Shown here: one piece after another, positions 1-8,994 of the stretch
Layout: every line of letters begins with the position of its first letter
Numbering within the stretch: position 1 is the first letter of the stretch
Position numbers and translations under genes: made by a program
DNA from: Candidatus Saccharimonadia bacterium
GTDB lineage: Bacteria > Patescibacteriota > Saccharimonadia > Saccharimonadales > Saccharimonadaceae
DNA: 36,325 bases
Direction of reading: 5' to 3'
Assembly: GCA_023262335.1 (NCBI GenBank)
Contig: JALRBE010000009.1
Location: forward strand, 1 to 36,325
Notes under the pieces: generated by a model
The model's input: only the letters and a program-made list of their open reading frames with translations
What the model was told of the DNA's origin: nothing
Databases searched by the model: none

Positions 1-1059
1 TACATGTTGTCGGTGAACTCATACCGGCCGGTGTATGGCAGCTTGCCAGCGACGACCAATCCGGACACGGCAAAATACGTCAGGAGCAGCGTCTGGAAAC
101 ACTCGGCGGTGTACTGTCCGGGTAGCGCGGCGCCGTCGAAGAAGCCGCAGGTACAGGTGACCGGCGATGACGTGCGCGTGGGTGGCAAGATAGAAACCAG
201 CTATTCGACGTATCCGGTCGCAGGGCTCACGACGCGCTTTGGCAGTTGGGGGCAGTACGCCTCGTACTCCGTCGGCACGGTGACCGGCTTCGCCACGCAA
301 GCGGCGCTTCGCGGCAGCGGTATCGCGGACGGCGGGCCTGCAAGAGACTACAGCGCGCTGACGTTCGCGAACGTCACGTCGCCGTTCGGTGGCTACGCGC
401 CAACCAAAAGCGCCGTGAATTCGCCTGGCGCTACCGGAGTCAAGCAGCTGTTCATGCCGCTCGCGAACGCGACGCCCGTGACGGCGCCGACGCTTGCCGG
501 TCCTGCGTCGGTTGAGATTTCTCGCATTGGCAGCAGCAAGAAGCCGTATCTCGTGTCGGGACCCGTATCGATTACGGCGGGCACGCCTGCCGAGATGCCT
601 GCCGGCAAGACCGTCATTTTGGTAGCAACGGGGACGGTGACCATACGGAGCGATTTGCGCTACACGCCGGCGGCGCTGGACGCGCGGCTCGGGCTTGGGC
701 AGATTCCGCAGCTTGTCATTATCGCGCCGAATATCCACATCGCGGAGAACGTCCGGAACATCGACGCTTGGCTGATCGCCGACAGCGACAACGGGACGAT
801 CGATACCTGCGAACCTCGGTCCTCGGCGACACTGAGCCCGACGGTCTGCCGCGACCAGCTGGTGGTGAACGGTCCGGTCGTCACGGACAAGCTCAAGCTG
901 CATCGTACTGCCGGTGCTGAGTCCGGGCAAGAAGACAATCCGGCGGAGCGGTTCAATAACAGGGGCGATTCCTACTTATGGGCGCTGAATTACCTCCGCG
1001 ATAATAACCAGAGCAATCTCATAACGACGAACAGAACGGAGTTACCGCCACGGTACTGA
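1..1059 (+). CDS. C-terminal part of an unrecognised exported protein of the pilus locus (5' end outside window)
   Basis: The reading frame is open from the first base, so the gene almost certainly begins upstream; the ATG at position 4 is probably internal. About 351 residues are visible, rich in Ala, Thr, Ser, Gly and Val with many short beta-prone segments, as in a secreted or surface beta-rich protein. Near the C-terminus is a stretch of the kind VVNGPVVTDKLKLHRTAG, then a PAERFNNRGDSYLWAL segment; I associate this ending with CPR proteins encoded beside type IV pili, from memory. No catalytic motif is visible. It ends with TGA six bases before the next gene and lies upstream of pilM on the same strand, so a surface role linked to the pilus is inferred from context only. 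Confidence 0.6.
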   Translation, partial: YMLSVNSYRPVYGSLPATTNPDTAKYVRSSVWKHSAVYCPGSAAPSKKPQVQVTGDDVRVGGKIETSYSTYPVAGLTTRFGSWGQYASYSVGTVTGFATQAALRGSGIADGGPARDYSALTFANVTSPFGGYAPTKSAVNSPGATGVKQLFMPLANATPVTAPTLAGPASVEISRIGSSKKPYLVSGPVSITAGTPAEMPAGKTVILVATGTVTIRSDLRYTPAALDARLGLGQIPQLVIIAPNIHIAENVRNIDAWLIADSDNGTIDTCEPRSSATLSPTVCRDQLVVNGPVVTDKLKLHRTAGAESGQEDNPAERFNNRGDSYLWALNYLRDNNQSNLITTNRTELPPRY

Positions 1060-1064
1060 CGCCT

Positions 1065-2069
1065 ATGAAAACGAACGAACCTGAAGCAATCAAAGAAGTG
1101 TCGCAACAATCTGGCGAGGGCCGGCGAAAGCTGCCTGCGCGCCGTAAGCGGATGATCGCAGCGGTCACGGCCGCAGCGGTGATTGTGGTCGGCGCGGGAG
1201 CGGTCATCTACTCAATGGTCGTCGATACCCCTGAAAAACTGCTTGCGGACAGTCTGTATAATACGTTCAGTCTAAAAAAGGTGACGTACGAGGCGACACT
1301 GGACAATCCGGCGGCAGACCCGTTGAAGGCTGAGTCGAGGAAGCTGACGGCCACGGGGCGGTACGCCAGTGATGTCGGCCACGGGGCGACCCTTACCACG
1401 ACGTTGCCATTGTCTGGGTATGACCTCTCGATCGTCGCCGAAGCGGTGCTTGTGAACGACGGCGACGCGTACGTGAACTACAAGGATATTACGTACATGC
1501 CAGTGTCCGGCGGCGCCTTGCCAGGGCATATTGACGACGCCATGCAGGCGTCGACCAAAAGCATGCTCACCAACAAATGGCTGAAGACGGAAGCCGAGGA
1601 GCTCCGAGTTGGCAGCAGCTGCGAGCTTGGCGCGTTCCAGAAGCTCCAAAAGGAGCCTTCACTGGCCAGGGATCTGGTCGGCGCGGTGCAGCGTGCCGGG
1701 GGCATGCGAATAGGCACCAAGGACGCCACTGACAGCGAGGTGACGCTTACGGCAATGCCGAAGCCCGAAAAAGCGGCAGATGCTTTGGCGGCATACAAGG
1801 AGACGTCGTTTTACAAAGATATCCTGGCGTGCAGCGGGTCGGAAGAGACGGCGCTGCAGGGCGTCAGCGACGTGATCCTGAAAGGATCGTTTGAACTGCG
1901 GATCGACAAGAAGGCGCGGCTGATCAAGGAGCTACGCCTGACGCACGGCGAAGAGGGTGGCAAGGCGACGCTACGCGTGGCGATCAAACCGGCATCTGAC
2001 GTTACGGTGGACATACCCAAGGGCGCTGTCAGTAGCCTGGCTCCTGTCGCCCCTGTGCCAAGCAACTAA
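1065..2069 (+). CDS. Single-pass membrane protein, unknown function, pilus locus
   Basis: 334 aa. A basic N-terminal segment (RRKLPARRKR, residues 21-29) precedes one transmembrane helix at about residues 30-52, giving a short cytoplasmic N-terminus and a large extracytoplasmic domain of about 280 residues. The outer part alternates charged helices and beta segments and resembles lipoprotein-like carrier folds in style, but I do not recognise a family. Two cysteines (SSCELG and LACSGS) could form a disulfide. The start is five bases after the upstream stop, so the two genes are probably co-transcribed. A separate promoter-like box for pilM follows the stop. Role unknown; position suggests a pilus or envelope accessory. 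Confidence 0.7.
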   Translation: MKTNEPEAIKEVSQQSGEGRRKLPARRKRMIAAVTAAAVIVVGAGAVIYSMVVDTPEKLLADSLYNTFSLKKVTYEATLDNPAADPLKAESRKLTATGRYASDVGHGATLTTTLPLSGYDLSIVAEAVLVNDGDAYVNYKDITYMPVSGGALPGHIDDAMQASTKSMLTNKWLKTEAEELRVGSSCELGAFQKLQKEPSLARDLVGAVQRAGGMRIGTKDATDSEVTLTAMPKPEKAADALAAYKETSFYKDILACSGSEETALQGVSDVILKGSFELRIDKKARLIKELRLTHGEEGGKATLRVAIKPASDVTVDIPKGAVSSLAPVAPVPSN

Positions 2070-2100
2070 AAATCCCTTTTCCATACCATGACGCTTATGG

Positions 2101-2106
2101 TATCAT
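2101..2106 (+). promoter_or_regulatory. Probable -10 box of pilM
   Basis: TATCAT lies 10 nt before the pilM ATG. No convincing Shine-Dalgarno sequence stands between, so the transcript would start almost at the start codon. No good -35 is visible. Confidence 0.4.
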
Positions 2107-2116
2107 TAGGACTATT

Positions 2117-3160
2117 ATGGCGATTATAAAAGGCGTGGGCGATTTCTTCGGTCTGGACATAGGCACTGCCGGGGTACGTGTCGTGCAGCTTGCTCCTGGG
2201 GCGAACGGCCGCTGGTCCCTGAAGCATTACGGGTACGCTCCTATCGATCTCAAGACGGCGCTGGCGGATTCGGCGGAGGCCAAACAACGGCTTTCCGAAG
2301 TGATCATGACGGTCGTTGGGCAGAGCGGCATCAAGACCAAAGCGGTAGCCATAGGGCTGCCTGCGACCAAGACCTTCGTGACGGTCATCGACGTGCCGAG
2401 CACGAGCGTGCCTGATTTGAAAAGCACCTTGCGGTACCAGTTGGACCAGTATATTCCGATGGCCGTGGACGATGCCAAGGTGGACTGGGCGGTACTCGGG
2501 CAGTCTCCGCAGGACCCCGCGTTGCACGAAGTCCTGATCGCGAGCACCGCGGCGTCGTACGCGGAAGAACGGCTTGAACTGATCGAAGGGCTTGGTTTCG
2601 ACGTGATTGCTGCCGAACCGGAACCGCTCGCGACCATGCGCTCGGTACTGACTCCCGGCGCGAAGGACGCGCAGGTAATCGTGGATATGGGCGAACAGTC
2701 GGTAAACGTCGTTGTCAGCTACGGCGACATGCCACGCTTGGTGCGAACGATACCGAACGGCTTGAGCACGCTGACGCATGCGGCCGTTCAGAACTTAGGC
2801 GTCGAAGAAGACCAGGCGCGCCAGTTCATCTTGAAATTCGGCCTTGCCAGCGACAAGCTCGAAGGCAAAATCCCGCAGGCACTAGCTGGCACTCTTGACG
2901 GCTTTACGTCAGAGCTGTCAAAGTCAATCAAGTTCTTCCAAACCAAGTACACGTCTTTGACCGTCGGCAATATCGTCCTGGTGGGCTACGCGGGGACGAT
3001 TCCGCAGATGGCGGAATACTTGTCGAACAAATTGGGAATCCAGGTTTCGGTCGCGAATCCTTGGCAGTTCGTTGCGGCGCCGACCGACCCGAACTTCGTG
3101 GCGAACACGACTGAGTTTGCCGTTGCCGTCGGTTTGGCGCAGCGGGGAGGCGACTTATGA
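2117..3160 (+). CDS. pilM: Type IV pilus assembly protein PilM (actin-like ATPase)
   Basis: 347 aa, the usual size for PilM. The N-terminus carries the actin-fold phosphate-1 motif (FGLDIGTAGVRVVQL), the middle a phosphate-2 type motif (VIVDMGEQSVNVVV, about residues 188-201), and near residue 288 a segment VLVGYAGTIPQMAEYL corresponds to the adenosine site, with GYAG in place of the more usual GGG. PilM is a cytoplasmic ATP-binding protein that docks the N-terminal tail of PilN and links the motor to the alignment complex. The gene overlaps pilN by the four bases ATGA, indicating translational coupling. Assignment is supported by sequence and by the following pilN-pilO-pilB-pilT-pilC order. 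Confidence 0.92.
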   Translation: MAIIKGVGDFFGLDIGTAGVRVVQLAPGANGRWSLKHYGYAPIDLKTALADSAEAKQRLSEVIMTVVGQSGIKTKAVAIGLPATKTFVTVIDVPSTSVPDLKSTLRYQLDQYIPMAVDDAKVDWAVLGQSPQDPALHEVLIASTAASYAEERLELIEGLGFDVIAAEPEPLATMRSVLTPGAKDAQVIVDMGEQSVNVVVSYGDMPRLVRTIPNGLSTLTHAAVQNLGVEEDQARQFILKFGLASDKLEGKIPQALAGTLDGFTSELSKSIKFFQTKYTSLTVGNIVLVGYAGTIPQMAEYLSNKLGIQVSVANPWQFVAAPTDPNFVANTTEFAVAVGLAQRGGDL

Positions 3161-3888
3161 TAGAAATCAATCTCGTCCCTGACGTCAAACAGGAATTCAT
3201 ACGAGCAAAGCGCGTTAGGAATCTTGTGGTTTCCGGAGCGGTACTGGTCGGAATCGCTGCTATTGGGATCGTGGTACTGCTTGCCGTTTATCTGTACGGA
3301 GTTCAGACGCTCCGCTCGAGCTTGGCGAACGATGCTATCAAGGAGAACTCTTCCAAGTTGCAAAAGACCCCTGACCTTGCGAACATACTGACGATCCAAG
3401 GCCAGCTCGCGAGTCTCAGCTCGCTGCACGACCAAAAAAACGTCGGATCCCGCGTGTTCGAGGTACTGCAGGCGATCAATCCGTCAGCACCGAACCAAGT
3501 CACGTTCTCGACCGTCAAATTCGACGCGACGACCGGCATCGTTCATTTGGACGCACAGGCCGCCGGCGGCTACGTCGCGGCGGATGTCTTCGAGAAGACG
3601 GTACGAGCGATCACGTTTACCTACCAGGTGGAGGGCGACAACAACGCGACGAGCAAACCGCTTGTTACCGACGTGTTGTTGTCTGGTCTCAGCTACGGCG
3701 AAGATGCCAGTGGCAAAAAAGTTTTGCGGTTCTCGGCCGATCTGACGTACAGTCCGGAACTGTTCCAGGTCTCGTCGAAGGAAGTCCGCATCGAGCGGCC
3801 GGATTATCAGAACGCGACGGACTCGTTCAAGTACCTGCCAGGCAGTTTGTTCAGTAGTCGTGCGACCGACATAGGGGAGGGACAGTAA
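3157..3888 (+). CDS. pilN: PilN-like fimbrial assembly protein
   Basis: 243 aa. It begins MIEINLVPDVK, matching the short INLLP-type cytoplasmic motif by which PilN binds PilM. One transmembrane helix spans about residues 22-47, followed by a coiled region (LRSSLANDAIKENSSKLQ) and an extracytoplasmic ferredoxin-like domain expected for PilN. The start overlaps the pilM stop (ATGA), and the stop overlaps the next start (TAATG). PilN with PilO forms the inner-membrane alignment subcomplex that positions the PilB/PilT motors under PilC. Sequence conservation in PilN is low in general; the call rests on the N-terminal motif, topology and position. Confidence 0.85.
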   Translation: MIEINLVPDVKQEFIRAKRVRNLVVSGAVLVGIAAIGIVVLLAVYLYGVQTLRSSLANDAIKENSSKLQKTPDLANILTIQGQLASLSSLHDQKNVGSRVFEVLQAINPSAPNQVTFSTVKFDATTGIVHLDAQAAGGYVAADVFEKTVRAITFTYQVEGDNNATSKPLVTDVLLSGLSYGEDASGKKVLRFSADLTYSPELFQVSSKEVRIERPDYQNATDSFKYLPGSLFSSRATDIGEGQ

Positions 3889-4595
3889 TGGATAATACCG
3901 TGTCGGCAGGCGTGCGAAAACGGCAGCAAATCAAACGGGCGAACAGGACGATGTTCCTTTGGATAGCCGGAGTTTCGGCGATTGTCGGGGTGGCCGTCGT
4001 TTTGTCGATTTTCCTCGTGCAAAAGATCGTGTTTGGCGAAAAAGTCATCGCCGAGAAGAACAAGACGGTCGACGTGCTGCAAAAGAACCTGCAAGCGGTT
4101 GACGGATTGAAGCAGAATATCAACGTGTTGAACACGAACGAGGCATTGAATAAAACGAAACTCAAAGAAACCGACACGGCAATCCAATCCGTCCTAGACG
4201 CGCTGCCGGCAAACGCGAACCCGACGGCGTTGGCATCGTCGTTGCAAACGAAGTTGCTCGCGGGTATTCCGGGAGTGACCCTTGAGGCGCTCAGCGTCGA
4301 TTCGCCTGGCGTCACGACGGGCGCGGCGGCGCCAGCGGCGCCTACGGGTACAGGCACGACAAGCACGGGCGCGGCGAACCAGATCAACTACAGCTTTTCG
4401 GTGAGTGCCGGCGCTAATAATTACGATGCGCTCAGGCAAGTATTGGCGCGCGTCGAGCGGTCGATCCGACCGTTCAACAACCAGATGGTAAGCATCGAAA
4501 CGCAGGGCGAGAAGTTGACGATGAAAGTCGACGGCGCAAGCTACTACGAACTGGCGCGTACGCTCGAACTCAAAGACAAGGTGGTAAAACCATGA
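3888..4595 (+). CDS. pilO: PilO-like type IV pilus alignment protein
   Basis: 235 aa. A basic cytoplasmic tail (VRKRQQIKRANR) is followed by a transmembrane helix at about residues 22-46, a predicted coiled coil (about 50-85, KTVDVLQKNLQAVDGLKQN and onward), a flexible Ala/Gly/Thr-rich linker around residues 143-165, and a C-terminal alpha/beta domain with a FSVSAGANNYDALRQVLARVERS segment typical of PilO folds. It is predicted to heterodimerise with PilN. The start codon shares a base with the pilN stop and the stop overlaps the next gene (ATGA), so it belongs to a tightly coupled operon. The low-complexity linker is an odd detail; no other family fits better. Confidence 0.85.
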   Translation: MDNTVSAGVRKRQQIKRANRTMFLWIAGVSAIVGVAVVLSIFLVQKIVFGEKVIAEKNKTVDVLQKNLQAVDGLKQNINVLNTNEALNKTKLKETDTAIQSVLDALPANANPTALASSLQTKLLAGIPGVTLEALSVDSPGVTTGAAAPAAPTGTGTTSTGAANQINYSFSVSAGANNYDALRQVLARVERSIRPFNNQMVSIETQGEKLTMKVDGASYYELARTLELKDKVVKP

Positions 4596-4810
4596 AACGC
4601 AGTGATATAGCGGCGATCGTATTCATAGCCAGCACGAGTGTCATTATCGCGTATTTCGTCGCGAACGCGATCGTCGGCAGTCCGTCGTCGAAGAACGAAA
4701 CCGTCAAGACGGCAGACCCTATTACGGCCGAGATCGAGGAACCAAAGCCATCTATCTTTAACGAGGAAGCGATTAATCCTACCGTCGAGGTAACGATCGG
4801 TGATGAATAG
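4592..4810 (+). CDS. Small single-pass membrane protein between pilO and pilB
   Basis: 72 aa. One transmembrane helix covers about residues 5-28, followed by an acidic tail of about 45 residues rich in Glu, Ile, Thr and Pro. The start overlaps the pilO stop (ATGA), so it is translationally coupled. In Proteobacteria this slot holds PilP, a lipoprotein that joins PilNO to the secretin. Here there is no lipobox, and a CPR cell has no outer membrane secretin, so a PilP homologue is unlikely. It could be a small accessory of the PilNO platform. Real gene status rests on overlap, codon usage like its neighbours and a plausible topology. Confidence 0.75.
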   Translation: MKRSDIAAIVFIASTSVIIAYFVANAIVGSPSSKNETVKTADPITAEIEEPKPSIFNEEAINPTVEVTIGDE

Positions 4811-4834
4811 CCGTCGGGTGCAGGAAGACGAAAC

Positions 4835-6598
4835 GTGGCATTACTGACGACGGAAATCCAAAGCAAGCTGACGGCGCTTCTTATTGAAGAAGGCCTCGTG
4901 TCGCAAGCGGTGCTCGACGCCGCGCGGCAAGAGTCCGAGGAGACGAAGAAGCCGTTCTTCGAACTGTTGACGGAGCGTCGGATCATCGACGAGGAGATGC
5001 TAACCCATGCGCTTGCCCAGCTTTCAGGCGTGCCGTACGTAAACCTGACGAACAGTATCATCAGCCAGCAAGTCCTTGACTTGATTCCGGAGGACGTCGC
5101 CGAGCGGTTCATGACCGTACCGCTCGCGGAACTGCAAAACAGGCTGGCGGTGGCGATGGTCGACGCGAGCAACGTCCAAGCCGTCGACTATCTTTCGAAT
5201 CTCATCGAGCGGCCATTGAAAGTATTCATGGCATCGGAAGTCGGCGTGCGTCACATACTCGACCAGTACAAGACGGATCTTTCCACGGTCAACGAGGCGG
5301 CGAACGCGTCGCAACAGGAAGCCGACCGCGAAGAAGAGAGCAATATAAAGACGATCGTTCAGGACTCGCCGATCAGCCGTGCGCTGTCGACCATACTTGA
5401 GTACGCGGTCAAGTCTCGGGCGAGCGACATCCATATCGAGCCGCTCGATTCGGCCCTCAAAATTCGTTGCCGCGTGGACGGCGTGTTGCGTGAGGTCATG
5501 CAGTTGCCGAAGGCGATCGAACCCGCGCTTGTCAGCCGTATCAAAATCCTTTCCGACCTGAAAATCGACGAGCATAGGGTGCCACAGGACGGTCAGTTCG
5601 CCGTGAAGGTGGCAAACAAGGAAGTCGACCTTCGTGTCGCGATCAGCCCGGTTGTTTGGGGCGAGCAAGTGGTGATCCGTCTGCTCGACAAATCCGGGAC
5701 CGCGCTCGACCTTGAGGCGATGGGCTATGCAGGCAGGGCTCTGCGCGCGATTCAAAAAGGCGTCAGACGGCCAAACGGCATGGTGTTGACGTCCGGTCCG
5801 ACCGGAAGTGGCAAGTCAACGAGCCTGTACGCCCTCATACAAGAGGTGAAGGACGACACGGTCAACATCGTCACCCTGGAAGACCCTGTTGAATACAAGA
5901 TGAGCGGCGTGAACCAAATACAAGTCAATAGCGACGTCGGGCTGACGTTCGCGACCGGTTTGCGGTCGATTCTGCGACAGGACCCGAATATCGTCATGGT
6001 CGGCGAGATCCGCGACGGCGAGACGGCGAACCTCGCCATACAGGCGGCGCTGACAGGACACTTGGTACTCAGCACGTTGCACACGAACAGTGCGGCGGGC
6101 GTCTTGCCGCGCTTGCTCGACATGCAGATCGAGCCGTTCCTTATTGCCAGCACCGTCAATACTATCATTGGCCAGCGCTTGGTGCGCCGGGTTTCCGCTA
6201 AGCGTGACGCGTACCAGTCAAACCCTATAGAAACGCAGAATATCCTCGCGACCGTCGGGCACCTGTTGCCAAAGACGCCGGCCGAAGTCGCTCAGGTTTC
6301 GGCGGATCTTGGCTATAAAGACTTGCCACTTGCCGGTCAAAACGCTTATACTCTAGTCAAGGGTAAAGATACCCCAGCGACCCCAAGAGGATACAGTGGT
6401 CGCGCAGGGTTGTATGAAGTCATGGACGTCAGCGAGTCGATTCAACAGTTGATTACCGCTCGCGCGACTTCAAGCCAAATACAGAAACAAGCGATCGCCG
6501 AAGGCATGATCACGATGCGCCAAGACGGATACCTGAAGGCGCTGCAAGGAATAACGACGCTCGAAGAAGTCAACAGGGTAACGGCTGACACGGCATAA
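4835..6598 (+). CDS. pilB: Type IV pilus assembly ATPase PilB (GspE family)
   Basis: 587 aa with a GTG start at 4835 preceded by an AGGAAG Shine-Dalgarno sequence. Residues 1-150 form the GspE N-terminal domain (MSHN type). The ATPase core contains the RASDIHIEP segment (195-203), Walker A GPTGSGKST (321-329), an Asp box around 346-352, Walker B near 385-391 (NIVMVGEIRDGE) and the His box GHLVLSTLHTNSA (408-420). PilB is the cytoplasmic hexameric motor for pilus extension. The C-terminal region lacks the CxxC...CxxC zinc site found in many PilB/GspE proteins, having instead an insert of about 60 residues without cysteines. It is followed nine bases later by pilT. Confidence 0.95.
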   Translation: MALLTTEIQSKLTALLIEEGLVSQAVLDAARQESEETKKPFFELLTERRIIDEEMLTHALAQLSGVPYVNLTNSIISQQVLDLIPEDVAERFMTVPLAELQNRLAVAMVDASNVQAVDYLSNLIERPLKVFMASEVGVRHILDQYKTDLSTVNEAANASQQEADREEESNIKTIVQDSPISRALSTILEYAVKSRASDIHIEPLDSALKIRCRVDGVLREVMQLPKAIEPALVSRIKILSDLKIDEHRVPQDGQFAVKVANKEVDLRVAISPVVWGEQVVIRLLDKSGTALDLEAMGYAGRALRAIQKGVRRPNGMVLTSGPTGSGKSTSLYALIQEVKDDTVNIVTLEDPVEYKMSGVNQIQVNSDVGLTFATGLRSILRQDPNIVMVGEIRDGETANLAIQAALTGHLVLSTLHTNSAAGVLPRLLDMQIEPFLIASTVNTIIGQRLVRRVSAKRDAYQSNPIETQNILATVGHLLPKTPAEVAQVSADLGYKDLPLAGQNAYTLVKGKDTPATPRGYSGRAGLYEVMDVSESIQQLITARATSSQIQKQAIAEGMITMRQDGYLKALQGITTLEEVNRVTADTA

Positions 6599-6606
6599 GG
6601 GGGGGT

Positions 6607-7677
6607 ATGGTAAACCAAGAACTGAGAATCGAGATCTTACTTGAAGAAGTCGTGCGCCGACGCGCGTCCGACCTTCATATTCAGGTCGGGCTGCCACCGA
6701 TGCTTCGGGTCGACGGTTCCTTGACGGCGTTCCCAGGCTTTGACGCGCTCGACGCCTCAGCGGTCGAGACGCTTTTGTTCTCGATTCTTGACCAAGAGCA
6801 GCAGCAGATTCTCGACAAGGACAAAGAGTTCGACTTCAGCTTCGCGTTCGGCACTCTTGGCCGATTCCGCGTGAACGCGTATCACGAGCGAGGTAACCTC
6901 GCTGCCGCGCTCAGGTTCATCCCGAACGAAATCAAAACGATCAGCGAGCTCGGCGTGCCTCCGGTCGTCATGAACTTTTCAAGCTATCCTCGCGGTCTCG
7001 TGTTGGTGACGGGGCCGACCGGCAGCGGCAAATCAACGACGCTTGCCGCGCTCGTCGACAAACTCAATACCGACACCGCGCAGCACATCATTACCATCGA
7101 AGATCCTATAGAATTCACGCACAAATCGAAGAAGTCGGTCGTCGTGCAGCGCGAAGTGCATTACGATACGTACAGCTTTTCGGCAGCGCTCCGCTCGAGC
7201 CTTCGTCAGGACCCCGACGTCGTGCTTATCGGCGAGATGCGCGATCTTGAAACGATCAGCGCCGCCATTACCATCGCAGAGACGGGCCACCTCGTGCTCG
7301 CTTCGTTGCACACGAACAGCGCCGCCCAGTCGATCGACCGTATGATCGACGTATTTCCGCCGCATCAGCAATCACAAATCAGGGCGCAACTTGCGAACAT
7401 CCTCATGGGCATATGCTCGCAGCGGCTCGTGCCGACCATCGGCGGCGGACGCATCGTGGCTGCCGAGGTGCTCGTCGCCAACCCGGCAGTCCGTAATATC
7501 ATCCGCGAAGGCAAGACGCACCAGCTCGACGCGGTCATTCAGACTGGTGCCGACGCGGGCATGCAGACCATGGATCGCACCTTGGTCGGCTTGGTACAGA
7601 GCGGCGTGGTCACCTATGACGACGCGCGCAGCTTTGCCGTTGATGTCAGCGAGTTCGAACGGTTAATGCGGGGGTAA
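6607..7677 (+). CDS. pilT: Pilus retraction ATPase PilT
   Basis: 356 aa, normal PilT size. It lacks the long N-terminal domain of PilB and opens with RRRASDLHIQVGLPPMLRVDG, the PilT/VirB11-type PAS-like domain. Walker A is GPTGSGKSTT (136-145); ITIEDPIEF is the Asp box; RQDPDVVLIGEMRD is Walker B; and GHLVLASLHTNSAAQSIDRMIDVFP is the His box. PilT hexamers depolymerise the pilus, giving twitching and DNA or surface pulling. A strongly purine-rich AAGGGGGGG just before the ATG serves as ribosome binding site. Together with PilB it implies a retractile pilus rather than a secretion-only pseudopilus. Confidence 0.95.
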   Translation: MVNQELRIEILLEEVVRRRASDLHIQVGLPPMLRVDGSLTAFPGFDALDASAVETLLFSILDQEQQQILDKDKEFDFSFAFGTLGRFRVNAYHERGNLAAALRFIPNEIKTISELGVPPVVMNFSSYPRGLVLVTGPTGSGKSTTLAALVDKLNTDTAQHIITIEDPIEFTHKSKKSVVVQREVHYDTYSFSAALRSSLRQDPDVVLIGEMRDLETISAAITIAETGHLVLASLHTNSAAQSIDRMIDVFPPHQQSQIRAQLANILMGICSQRLVPTIGGGRIVAAEVLVANPAVRNIIREGKTHQLDAVIQTGADAGMQTMDRTLVGLVQSGVVTYDDARSFAVDVSEFERLMRG

Positions 7678-7683
7678 TCAAAC

Positions 7684-8895
7684 ATGCGCAAATTCCATTA
7701 CGAGGCACGAGACGGCAGCACTGACAAAGTCGTGAAGGCGTTCGTGCAGGCCGAGTCGGAGAGAGACGCCGCCAAGCTGCTGATCGGGCAGAATTTCACG
7801 CCTCTTGAGATCACCGAGGTCGATGAGAACGGGGGCATGTTCGAGAAGTTCAAGCATCGGATCACCACGAAAGACAAAGTCGTTTTCACGAGGCAGCTTG
7901 CCACTCTGATCGCCGCAGGCTTGCCGCTCTCGCAGAGCTTGCGGTCGCTGGTCGATCAGACGCAGAATCCGCGTATGAAAGGGGTGGTTCAGGAAATCAT
8001 CGCGTCGGTCGAAGGTGGTTCTTCGCTTCATGATTCCTTCGCCAAGCATCCCGCGGTGTTCAATCAACTATTCCTGGCGTTGGTCGCGTCCGGAGAAGTC
8101 TCCGGTACGCTCGACGAGGCGCTGCAGAGCGTCGCCAACCAGCAGGAAAAAGACGCTGCCATCATGAGCCGTATCAGGGGTGCTCTGACGTACCCTGTCA
8201 TCGTGTTGTTCGTGATTTTCGGCGTGTTGATATTCATGTTGGTCACGGTCGTTCCCCAGGTAGAAAAACTGTATAAGGACCTGCATCAGACGCTTCCGTT
8301 CATCACGCAGGCGATCGTGTCGGTTTCGGGCTTCGTGACGCAATACTGGTGGGCGGTTCTGCTTGCTTTGGCGTTCGTTCTGTCGGGCGCCATCAAATAT
8401 TTCCGGAGCGAAGGCGGCAAGCAGACGCTTGACGCGATCAAACTGAACGTGCCGCTGTTCAAAGGGTTGTTCCGTAGGCTGTACATGGCCCGCTTCACAA
8501 GGACTGGCGAAACGCTGCTCCGAGCAGGTGTCAGCATGCTCGACATGTTGGCGATTGCCAGCACGGCCGTCAACAACAGGCTCATAAGCGCCGAGATCGA
8601 CGCCGCGGCAGAGAAGGTGAAAGGAGGCAAAGACCTCTCGACGTCTCTTGCTGCTGGCGAGTATTTCCCGCAACTTGTCCCGCAGATGATCGGCATCGGC
8701 GAAAAATCCGGCCGTATCGACGAAATGCTTGGCAAGACGGCGAAGATTTACGAAGACGAGCTCGACGAGGAAATCAGGACGATATCGACGGCGATCGAGC
8801 CGATTCTCATGGTAGTGCTCGCGATAGTCGCGGGCGGCATGGTCGCGGCGATCCTGCTGCCTATTTACAGCCTCGTGAACACGATCCGCATTTAA
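7684..8895 (+). CDS. pilC: Type IV pilus inner-membrane platform protein PilC
   Basis: 403 aa, the family norm. It begins with the short MRKFHYEARD segment and holds two GspF/T2SSF domains (about 66-190 and 270-395). Three hydrophobic helices lie at about 169-192, 221-238 and 373-397. Conserved GspF sequences include FTRQLATLIAAGLPLSQSL and the second-copy FTRTGETLLRAGVSMLDML, and VASGEVSGTLDE mirrored by IGIGEKSGRIDE. PilC sits at the base of the pilus and transmits the rotary work of PilB/PilT to pilin insertion and removal. It follows pilT by six bases and closes the motor operon before the pilin promoter region. Confidence 0.95.
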   Translation: MRKFHYEARDGSTDKVVKAFVQAESERDAAKLLIGQNFTPLEITEVDENGGMFEKFKHRITTKDKVVFTRQLATLIAAGLPLSQSLRSLVDQTQNPRMKGVVQEIIASVEGGSSLHDSFAKHPAVFNQLFLALVASGEVSGTLDEALQSVANQQEKDAAIMSRIRGALTYPVIVLFVIFGVLIFMLVTVVPQVEKLYKDLHQTLPFITQAIVSVSGFVTQYWWAVLLALAFVLSGAIKYFRSEGGKQTLDAIKLNVPLFKGLFRRLYMARFTRTGETLLRAGVSMLDMLAIASTAVNNRLISAEIDAAAEKVKGGKDLSTSLAAGEYFPQLVPQMIGIGEKSGRIDEMLGKTAKIYEDELDEEIRTISTAIEPILMVVLAIVAGGMVAAILLPIYSLVNTIRI

Positions 8896-8994
8896 TCTGG
8901 ACATGCCGTAGCACGTGGTGTACGATTATAAACGTTACCATTATTAATACGTAAGCATCATATAACGACACGTTCATAGAAAGGTGGAAATTCC
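8896..8994 (+). promoter_or_regulatory. Leader and likely promoter of the major pilin gene
   Basis: This 99-nt AT-rich gap holds two TATAAT-like boxes (TATAAA around 8927 and TATAAC at 8961-8966) and ends in a strong AAAGGTGG ribosome binding site just before the pilin ATG. It probably gives the major pilin its own, higher expression. Which box is used cannot be decided by eye. Confidence 0.5.

Noticed and set aside
8068-8904. 278-aa minus-strand frame opposite pilC
   Set aside because: Shadow of pilC with Arg/His/Asp-rich composition; no independent signals.
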